From Pseudomonadota bacterium (GTDB lineage: Bacteria > Pseudomonadota > Gammaproteobacteria > UBA5335), in NCBI GenBank assembly GCA_002862435.1, contig PKDC01000007.1:1-64000 (forward strand): a stretch of DNA of 64,000 bases, written 5' to 3'. Shown here one piece after another: positions 19,736 to 28,700 of this stretch; the stretch's first letter is position 1, and the number at the start of each line of letters is the position of its first letter. Below the pieces are notes generated by a model. It did not search any database and was not told where the DNA came from. It was given only the letters and a program-made list of their open reading frames with translations. The position numbers were made by a program, and so were the translations under genes.

Positions 19736-20954
19736 ACAGGGGCTTTTGTTCTTTCTTTTACCGGTTGCCGCCTTTACCGGCTGGTTGATCGGTCGCCACC
19801 GTCCGCCCCCGCCAACCGAATCTGATTCAAGTTCCCTCAATCGGGATTACCTGCGGGGAATGAATTATCTGCTGAGTGAGCAACCCGACAAGGCCATCGA
19901 GGTCTTTATTCGTCTGGCAGCGGTTGACAACGACACCTTTGAAACACATTTGGCTTTGGGCGCATTGTTCCGGCGCCGCGGAGAAGTCGATCGCGCGATT
20001 CGCATTCATCAGAATCTCATTGCGCGACCGAATCTCGCGCAATCCCAGAAAGCTCAGGCGCTGTTCGAATTGGCCCAGGATTACCTCAAGTTGGGTGTCC
20101 TGGATCGAGCCGAAGCGATCCTGTCCGAACTCAAGAACGATGCCCGCTGTCCTGAGGGTGTCCTAGACTCATTGCTGCACATCCATGAGCGGGAACGCGA
20201 TTGGCGAGGCGCCTTGGCAACAGCCCATCTCATGATGGCCCGTCGCAACCCCATGGCATCGATTTCAACGCGAGTATCACAGTACTACTGTGAGTTGGCC
20301 CAACAACTGCTGGACGCGGGCAGTGTCACCGAGGTGCGTCCATTGCTCCAGAACGCTTTCCGGGCAGATGGCCGATGCGTGCGTGCCAGCCTGCTGGAAG
20401 CGCGCTTGGCATTGCTGGAGCAGGATCATCGAGCGGCGCTGCGAAGTTTTTTACGAATCATTGATCAAGACCTGCATTTTTTGCCTGTCGTGATCGATTC
20501 GATTCTTGAACTGTATGGGCGCCTGGGGGATTTTTCCGGCCGTGAGGCTTTCCTGAACCGATTGTTGCAACAATCCGGATCAGCCGATGAATCCCGAATT
20601 CTGGGCATCCTTCGGCTGCGGCTCAAGATGGACAGCGATCCTGCCGATGCCTTACGGCAGTATGCCGAAGGTCAACCCACACTCCAGGGATTGCAGGAAT
20701 GGCTCCAGGCGCGTCTGGAGCAGGGGGGGGCGCTGGATGCGGGGGAACTGGTGCGGTTCGGTGAACTGCTGCATGCCATTGTGGCGAGTTATCACCGTTA
20801 TCGCTGTGGCCATTGTGGATTTTCCGGGCAGGTCATGCACTGGCAATGTCCCGGTTGTCAGCAATGGAACACGATCACCCCTTTGGCATGCCCGCCGGGC
20901 TTATCCTCTTCGCTGCCCTTGTTCGGGGAGGAAACGGGTGACTTCCGGCACTGA
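19725..20954 (+). CDS. lapB: Lipopolysaccharide assembly protein B
   Basis: 409 residues. An N-terminal membrane anchor (FFLLPVAAFTGWLIG) precedes a cytoplasmic array of TPR-like helices (NYLLSEQPDKAIEVFIRLAA onwards). A C-terminal rubredoxin-like metal site has Cys361, Cys364, Cys375 and Cys378 (YRCGHCGFSG and CPGCQQW). In E. coli LapB (YciM) works with LapC and FtsH to set LpxC turnover and thus LPS amount. Domain order and the lapA overlap match the family. Confidence 0.95.
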   Translation: MALEQGLLFFLLPVAAFTGWLIGRHRPPPPTESDSSSLNRDYLRGMNYLLSEQPDKAIEVFIRLAAVDNDTFETHLALGALFRRRGEVDRAIRIHQNLIARPNLAQSQKAQALFELAQDYLKLGVLDRAEAILSELKNDARCPEGVLDSLLHIHERERDWRGALATAHLMMARRNPMASISTRVSQYYCELAQQLLDAGSVTEVRPLLQNAFRADGRCVRASLLEARLALLEQDHRAALRSFLRIIDQDLHFLPVVIDSILELYGRLGDFSGREAFLNRLLQQSGSADESRILGILRLRLKMDSDPADALRQYAEGQPTLQGLQEWLQARLEQGGALDAGELVRFGELLHAIVASYHRYRCGHCGFSGQVMHWQCPGCQQWNTITPLACPPGLSSSLPLFGEETGDFRH

Positions 20955-21009
20955 AGCGGGTCAGATGTTGGCCCGATCCACACGATAGAGACAATGAGGA
21001 GACTGCTTC

Positions 21010-21315
21010 ATGAATGCGTTGTTCCATCTGAAATGGGCATCGGCTGCCGCTGGCCTGCTGGTTGCTTTTGGTGTGCAAGCCACGCCTGTCAATGTCAACA
21101 CTGCGGATATGCAGGCAATTGCGGATGCGCTGCCGGGCATTGGACCCGCGAAAGCCAAGGCGATCATTGATTACCGGACCCAGCACGGACCGTTCAAAGT
21201 CAAGGAAGACCTGGCCAATGTTCCCGGCATCGGCGCGGCCACTCTGGAGAAAATAAAAGGAGATGTGCTGTTGCAGGAAAGCGGGGCCAAGTCTGCCCCT
21301 GCCACGAAAAAGTAA
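21010..21315 (+). CDS. Secreted helix-hairpin-helix (ComEA-like) protein
   Basis: 101 residues. A signal peptide (LKWASAAAGLLVAFGVQA, cleavage about residue 25) is followed by a tandem HhH domain: VNVNTADMQAIADALPGIGP and FKVKEDLANVPGIGAATLEK. This is the DNA-binding module of ComEA without the membrane-anchored N-terminal extension. Such small periplasmic proteins bind incoming DNA during transformation in some gammaproteobacteria, but no other competence gene is in this window. The tail is Lys/Ala-rich. An AGACAATGAGGAG purine stretch lies upstream of the ATG. Confidence 0.85.
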   Translation: MNALFHLKWASAAAGLLVAFGVQATPVNVNTADMQAIADALPGIGPAKAKAIIDYRTQHGPFKVKEDLANVPGIGAATLEKIKGDVLLQESGAKSAPATKK

Positions 21316-21329
21316 ACTCTGAGCATCAA

Positions 21330-21358
21330 GGGGTCCCCGACATCCGGGGGCCCCGACT
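21330..21358 (+). terminator. Hairpin terminator after the ComEA-like gene
   Basis: GGGGTCCCCG (21330-21339) pairs with CGGGGGCCCC (21345-21354), a 10-bp stem with one T-G wobble and a 5-nt loop, followed by GACTTT. The T-tract is short, so efficiency is uncertain. Confidence 0.55.
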
Positions 21359-21400
21359 TTGCTAAAATAATCCTGCCGTTTATTCTTCTGTCCCCACTCG

Positions 21401-21418
21401 CCGTTTGTAAGCAAACGG
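21401..21418. promoter_or_regulatory. Perfect inverted repeat upstream of galU
   Basis: CCGTTTG (21401-21407), spacer TAAG, CAAACGG (21412-21418). It sits 50 bp before the galU ATG with no T-run after it. It may be a protein operator or a leader hairpin; no regulator can be named. Confidence 0.35.
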
Positions 21419-21468
21419 GTCAGCAATCGCATCATGACTCCATCTGGGAGTTCTCAAGGAGCGTTTTA

Positions 21469-22386
21469 ATGAGCGTCATCGCTTCCGACAGTGTCCGCCG
21501 GATCCGTAAAGCCGTCTTTCCGGTTGCGGGTCTGGGCACTCGGTTTCTTCCTGCCACCAAAGCCAGCCCCAAGGAAATGCTGCCGGTGGTGGATAAGCCG
21601 CTGATCCAATATGCGGTGGAGGAGGCGGTGGCGGCCGGTGCCGAAGTCATGGTGTTCGTCAACGGTCGCAACAAACGGGCGATTCCCGATCACTTCGACA
21701 AGGCTTATGAGCTTGAACGGGAACTGGAAGCCCGCGGCAAGCACAAATTGTTGGAAATGGTACGCCGCATCGTCCCCGAGAAGGTGACTTGCGTCTATAT
21801 TCGCCAGTCCGAGGCGCTGGGTCTGGGGCATGCGGTGTTGTGCGCGCAACCCGTGATCGGTAATGAACCCTTTGCAGTGCTGCTGGCGGATGATCTGCTC
21901 GATGGCCGGGGCCAGCCGGTCTTGTCCCAGATGTGCGACACCTACGAGGAGTATGGGGCGAGCATCCTGGCGGTTGAAGAAGTCCCGCCCAGTCACACCG
22001 ACCAGTACGGTATTGTCCAGATCGGTAAAAAGCCCGGAAAGGTGTGCGAAATCGAAGGCATGGTGGAAAAGCCCAAGCCGGAAGAGGCGCCTTCCAATCT
22101 GGGCGTGGTGGGACGATACATTCTCACTCCTCGGATTTTTGAACTGATCCGGAAAGTGCCTCGCGGCGCCGGGGGCGAATATCAGTTGACCGATGCCATT
22201 GCGGCATTGTTGCCCTACGAGAAAGTGTTTGCCTATCAATTTGATGGCAAGCGCTATGACTGCGGCAGCAAGCTGGGCTACCTGCAGGCCAATGTGGAAT
22301 ACGCGCTGCGCCACCCCGATGTGGGCCAGGAGTTCAGGGCCTATCTGCGCCAGGCGGTGGACGCGGGATTGCTCGATACCGACTAG
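21469..22386 (+). CDS. galU: UTP-glucose-1-phosphate uridylyltransferase
   Basis: 305 residues, normal for bacterial GalU, which makes UDP-glucose for LPS, exopolysaccharide and glucan synthesis. The N-terminal nucleotide site is [20 protein letters not shown] followed by [25 protein letters not shown] and [15 protein letters not shown] are family-typical, and [19 protein letters not shown] closes the C-terminus. AAGGAG precedes ATG 21469. UDP-glucose could be a precursor for a glucan handled by the GH94 protein at 25.7 kb, but that link is speculative. Confidence 0.97.
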   Translation: MSVIASDSVRRIRKAVFPVAGLGTRFLPATKASPKEMLPVVDKPLIQYAVEEAVAAGAEVMVFVNGRNKRAIPDHFDKAYELERELEARGKHKLLEMVRRIVPEKVTCVYIRQSEALGLGHAVLCAQPVIGNEPFAVLLADDLLDGRGQPVLSQMCDTYEEYGASILAVEEVPPSHTDQYGIVQIGKKPGKVCEIEGMVEKPKPEEAPSNLGVVGRYILTPRIFELIRKVPRGAGGEYQLTDAIAALLPYEKVFAYQFDGKRYDCGSKLGYLQANVEYALRHPDVGQEFRAYLRQAVDAGLLDTD

Positions 22387-22394
22387 TTGCCTCC

Positions 22395-22427
22395 CCCTTG
22401 CGGCGGCGCCGATACCCGCCGCAAGGG
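22395..22427. terminator. Bidirectional hairpin between convergent galU and purB
   Basis: CCCTTGCGGCGG (22395-22406) and CCGCCGCAAGGG (22416-22427) form a perfect 12-bp stem with a 9-nt loop in the 58-bp gap between two stop codons. There is no T-run on either strand. Placement suggests transcription termination or 3'-end protection for both genes. Confidence 0.6.
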
Positions 22428-22444
22428 ATCAGGAAAGATAGCGG

Positions 22445-23881
<1,437 letters not shown>

Positions 23882-23971
23882 TCAGGGCGCTCATCATACT
23901 GCAATCGATGTTTATTGCGTTTCAAACGCCGCTTTTTGCCGAATGATGGCAGTCTGTATGGAGGAATGGCC

Positions 23972-25402
23972 ATGGATTCACGACAATCCGGGACCCGGTT
24001 CGAGCACGACAGCCTGGGATCGGTTGAGGTGCCGGCAGGGGCCTGCTGGGGCGCGCAAACCCAGCGAGCGGTTGAGAACTTCACGATCGGCGGTGGGAAG
24101 ATGCCACTCGCTTTCATTGAGGCGGTTGCCTTGATCAAGGCCGCTGCTGCGGAGGCCAATGGCCAGTTGGGGCTGTTGTCCTCGGACATGGCGCTGGCCA
24201 TCGTCCAGGCCAGCGATGCCATTGCCCAGGGAGCGCATGCCGACCAGTTCCCGGTGGATGTTTACCAGACCGGCTCCGGTACCAGCACCAACATGAATGT
24301 GAACGAGGTGATCGCCCATCTCGCCGGCGCGGCGCTGGGTCGGCCCATCCATCCCAACGACGACGTCAACCTGGCCCAGAGCAGCAATGACGTCATTCCC
24401 ACCGCGATCCACGTGAGTGCGGTGCTGATGCTGGATCGGGCGCTTCTGCCCGCCATCGAGGCGTTGGAACAGTCGATTGCTCAAAAGGCGGCGACTCTTG
24501 ACGGGGTGGTGAAGACGGGACGCACCCATCTCATGGATGCCACGCCGGTCCGGATGTCCCAGGAACTGGGCGCGTGGGCCAGCCAGCTCGCCCAGAGCCG
24601 CCACCGCCTGCAGGATACCCGTGGACGATTGCTGGCCCTGGCTCAAGGCGGCACGGCGGTCGGCACCGGACTCAATGCGCCGCCTGATTTTGTTCCCGCT
24701 TTCCTGGCGGGCCTGCAACGGCGCACTGGCGTCGCCTTTCGCGCTGCGGACAATCCATTCGCTGCCCTTGCGGGCCAGGAAACGGCCCTGGAATTGTCGG
24801 GCAATCTCAAGGTCTTGGCAGCGGTGCTGATGAAGATCGCCAATGATTTGCGCTGGATGAACAGCGGTCCGCTTGCAGGATTGGGGGAAATCACCCTACC
24901 GCCCCTGCAACCGGGCAGCAGCATCATGCCGGGCAAGGTCAATCCGGTGATCCCCGAGGCAGTCGCTCAGGTAGCCGCCCAGGTCATTGGCTACGATGCC
25001 GCCATCACCGTCGCGGCCCAATCCGGCAATTTTCAGCTCAATGTGATGTTACCGCTGATTGCCCATAACCTGCTCACAGCGCTGAGCCTGCTAAGCCGGG
25101 CGTGCCAGGCTTTGGGCGTGCGGGCGATCGATGGATTCGTCGTGCATTCTGGCCACATACGTGACTGCGTGGCACGTAATCCGATTCTTGTCACGGCCCT
25201 GAATTCCCTGATTGGGTATGAAGCGGGGGCCCGTATTGCCAAGGCAGCGCTTGAGCGAGGCATGCCCGTGCGCGAAGTCGCCCGCGAGATGACCGAACTC
25301 ACCGAAGCGGAGTTGGATCGTTTGCTTGATCCCATGATGCTGACCCGAGGCGGGATGCCCCAAGATCAGGTTCAGGAAAACGACGTAGGGTCAGAAAGCT
25401 AG
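23972..25402 (+). CDS. fumC: Fumarate hydratase class II
   Basis: 476 residues from ATG 23972, chosen because GGAGG lies 7 nt upstream; the ATG six bases earlier is too close to it, and the TTG at 23915 is implausible. It hydrates fumarate to malate without an iron-sulfur cluster. GAQTQRAVENFTIGG, TGSGTSTNMNVNEV, AQSSNDVIPTAIH, GRTHLMDATPVRMSQE and the signature GSSIMPGKVNP (315-325) identify the family. The AQSSND wording is near aspartase, but the overall sequence fits FumC. purB (minus) belongs to the same superfamily and lies back to back with it, which looks like coincidence. Confidence 0.93.
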   Translation: MDSRQSGTRFEHDSLGSVEVPAGACWGAQTQRAVENFTIGGGKMPLAFIEAVALIKAAAAEANGQLGLLSSDMALAIVQASDAIAQGAHADQFPVDVYQTGSGTSTNMNVNEVIAHLAGAALGRPIHPNDDVNLAQSSNDVIPTAIHVSAVLMLDRALLPAIEALEQSIAQKAATLDGVVKTGRTHLMDATPVRMSQELGAWASQLAQSRHRLQDTRGRLLALAQGGTAVGTGLNAPPDFVPAFLAGLQRRTGVAFRAADNPFAALAGQETALELSGNLKVLAAVLMKIANDLRWMNSGPLAGLGEITLPPLQPGSSIMPGKVNPVIPEAVAQVAAQVIGYDAAITVAAQSGNFQLNVMLPLIAHNLLTALSLLSRACQALGVRAIDGFVVHSGHIRDCVARNPILVTALNSLIGYEAGARIAKAALERGMPVREVAREMTELTEAELDRLLDPMMLTRGGMPQDQVQENDVGSES

Positions 25403-25727
25403 GGTTTACTGACAAGGATATTTAGTTTATGGCTCCAACTCATTGAGTTGGTTTCAAATGACGCATGTTAGTGAAATGTTGGCGAATTGAATCAAAAGGG
25501 TAGCGATGCCGACTCACCGCCAAAATGCAATGATGAGCGACGATTCCATGATTCAGATCACTTCGCTAACTTGCCAAGGTCGCATAATCGATATTATGTT
25601 AAATGATATATTTTTGCCGATTTCACAGTCTTCGATAGACCCGCCGATATTCTCTTCATAAGAAGAATTTCAGTACGCATCCCGCGTCGACACGTTGTAG
25701 GATGCCTGCCAGTCGTCCGGGGTGCTC
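25403..25727. other. AT-rich upstream region of the GH94 membrane protein gene
   Basis: 325 bp with no gene, and much richer in A/T than its surroundings, especially 25585-25625 (GATATTATGTTAAATGATAT). A possible sigma-70 promoter is TTGCCA followed 15 bp later by TATTAT near 25570-25600, with suboptimal spacing. The block also holds the inverted repeat at 25435-25451. It probably contains the promoter and control sites of the GH94 gene. Confidence 0.45.
25435..25451. repeat. 17-bp near-perfect palindrome after fumC
   Basis: CCAACTCA, one central T, TGAGTTGG: an 8-bp perfect inverted repeat followed by TTTC. It lies 32 bp after the fumC stop and about 277 bp before the next gene. As RNA the loop would be too tight for the full stem, so it could be a fumC terminator with a shortened stem or a dyad operator. 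Confidence 0.4.
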
Positions 25728-28700
25728 ATGTCCAATTCACAACAGGAAACAATTCGCGAGGATTGGCCATCAGGCGTCATTCAAGGAATGAAACTGTCTG
25801 TGGCCGTTGGAAGCGCGTTGGCGTCTGTATGGCTGCTGGCGATGGGTGGTGCGGGCCAAACAGTTTTGTTGAGGCCTGTGCTGTTGGCTTGGCTGGCTTT
25901 TGGCGTGGCAGGAAGCGCCCGCTGGTCCGCTCGTTGGTTGTCACTTGCAACATGGCGGGATGGGGCCATCGTGCTGGCACTGGCTTGGGCTGCCGATCCT
26001 GGCGCCACGCTTTGGGCCGTTCCGGCAAGCCTCGTGACCGTCTTTTCATTGACTCAGGGATCCACCGCCCTCATTGGCGGCGTATTCCTGTTTGCATCCC
26101 TGCGGGCGCGCTGGCTGAGAAATGCACCCCTGTCCCCAGCTTCGGCACTGGCATTCCTGCTGTTGCCGATCGGTTTCAATCTGCTGCTTTTGCTGGGGAA
26201 TAGTCATCTGTTGGCGACCTGGGGGGGTGCCTTCCTTGGAGACGAGGCTTCGTTGGCGGTAAGGGCAGCATTCGGGCGGGCCTTGCTCCTGAGCGGCCTC
26301 AATCTGGGCGCTTTCTGGGGCATGGGAATGTTGCTGGATGGCCGGGGAACCCGTGATCTGCGCCTGTTGCTACTGGCGATTCTGTGTGGAACATGGGCCG
26401 CCTGGACTCCCGTCCTGGCCGATTGGGGTAGTAGCGCGACCATCGCCGGACTTAATCCAGCATTCGGTTTGGCCGGAATTGTTGGCTTTGCAGCGCTGGC
26501 TCAAGGAGGCCTCTGGGCGCAGACTTTCCTGCTGACGGGTCTCCTGATGGAAGGCTTGCGGGGGCAGCGGCCGCAATGGACCACCGCGTGGGCGCAAGGC
26601 CGCGAAGGGGCAGGCAAGGGCGCTGTGTATGGTGCCTTGTTCATGCTGATTCTGGGACTTGCGGAGGCGCTCCTGCAGGCGGCAGCATTCAAACAATTCC
26701 TGCAAACTGCTCCCCTGATGGCGGGTGTCGTGCTGGGGCCATTGCTGTTTGGACTGGCGCGCACGCTGGTCGAGAGTTTCGATGGCAGCGCGCCGTTTGT
26801 GGGACGCCTACGGAATAATCTAAAAACGCCGCGTAATTATGCCCGCGGCATTGTATTGGGCCTGGGGCTTGCACTGGCGCTGGATCGGAACATTGGCGCA
26901 TCGCCCGACCTGAGCCGTTTTGCCTGGGGATTCGTCATAGGCGCCATCGGCAGCGCGGGGGTCGATCTGGCGGCGGATGCCTGGCGGTGCCTGCGGGGTG
27001 CGCGTCACTATCTGGATACGGGCCGGTCCTATGTCTTTGCCAGCTTGCTGGGGGGCGGCGTGGGCGGACTGCTGGCTTGGTATTTCGATGCCTTGCAGTT
27101 GCAAATCGTGGGCGAGAAGCTCATGCGCTACGCCCTGATCCATGGCCCCAATGCGGGCCGACCCGTCTACGACTATGTCACCTATCCCCTGTTCAGCCGT
27201 TGGGGCGCCATTGACCTGGGCGCGGTACCGGGAGGACTCAAGCAGTTCTACTGTGACTCGCTGGCCGGCGTCATCAACTGGTCCATCGCCGCGCCGCTGT
27301 TCAGCATCAACCTTGTCGTTCTGACGGCAATGTTCGAACGCAGCACTGCCCCCTTGCGCCATTTGTTTACTCGCGACGGGCTGGTGGGCGTGGCAGCGCA
27401 AGCCGTGCGTGTCCAGCGCTGGGGCTTGTGGATGGCGCCCATCATCCAGACTTTTCTCAAGATGGCGCCCGACCCCACCGCATACAATCAGGACGGCGCC
27501 CTGCGCACCGGACTGGCCACGGTACAGAGCTTGCGCCTGGATGAGGCCGCGTTCCGGCGCTGGAGCCTGGAAAGCTTTTTGGGGCTGATGGCCTACGGTT
27601 GGCTGCGAATCCTGATCTGGTTCGATCACATGGGTCTGCGGGTGGCCAGTCTGGTCAATCTGTCCTTCATCGGTCTGGACCGACTGGAGGCTCGTTTGGC
27701 GCGTTGGCTGGGCCACGCCTCCCCCACCCCGGTGATTCCTGAAGGTATCCGTCGTTTTGCCACCTGGGCCCCATTGCTGTTGCCGTTCTATATTCCCCGC
27801 GGCGGAGAATGGGATGTCGTTTGGCAGGAATCGCAGCGCCTCGCGGCCTCTCCGGATGCGCCCCTGCTCCCGGCCGCACAGTTGCTGCTGGGAACTTACA
27901 TCGCCGCTGGCGTTGGCGGTTTCTTCCTGCTGATTTGGCTCTTGAGGCGATTGCATCGGACTCGCCAGGCTAGTGTCCCCGTACTGGCCCGGTTGAACAG
28001 CGGGCGCTACCAGTTGGAGATCGCTGCCGATGGCAATAGCCGCAGCCTGGTCCGCACCGCGAATGGGGGAAGTCTCGATTTTTCCAGACGCAGCGCAGAT
28101 CCCGCCCTGGCTCATGGCCACACGTTCTATCTGCAGGAATTTCTGCCCGAGACAGGCCGCTTCTCGCTTCCAAACGACCTGCTTCGCGCCCGAATGGATG
28201 GCGCCGCGCGTACCGCCCAGCGCACGCCAGCCGACACGGTTGTCCTGACGCAGGATGGGGCGGATGGACTCAACGCGCGTATCGAGGTCCGTCCATTCGC
28301 ACACGGCGAAGCCATGCTATGGCGGATTCATCTTTCTCAAAGCGCCGGGCGCGCGCGGCGGTTGCGGATCACCAGTTATCTGGAATGGGCGCTCAATCGG
28401 CCGGACGTTTACCTGCGTCGTCCCGATTTCAATGCCATTCATGTCGGTGTGCGGTTTATCCGCGATCGCGCTGCCCTGCTCGCCCATAATCGCCTGCTGG
28501 GTGGCGAGCATCCCAATCGGCACCCGCCGGGCTGTGCCTTTGTCGCTGTCAAGCCGAGTGATTGCGTCCGCTTGGTGGGCTATGAGGATGATCGCAGCCG
28601 TTTCCTGGGTCTCGGCACCCTCGCCGCGCCTCAGGGTTTGGCGGGCCATGAACTGCGCGGAGTTGGTGATGAGGGTTTGCTGTACCCCTTCGATCCTGCT

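Noticed and set aside
23915-23971. TTG start for fumC
   Set aside because: The extension is basic and non-conserved, whereas ATG 23972 has GGAGG at a 7-nt spacing.
25570-25630. AT-rich patch considered as a replication origin or IHF/DnaA-box cluster
   Set aside because: No DnaA boxes (TTATCCACA-like) and no dnaA/gidA context were found.
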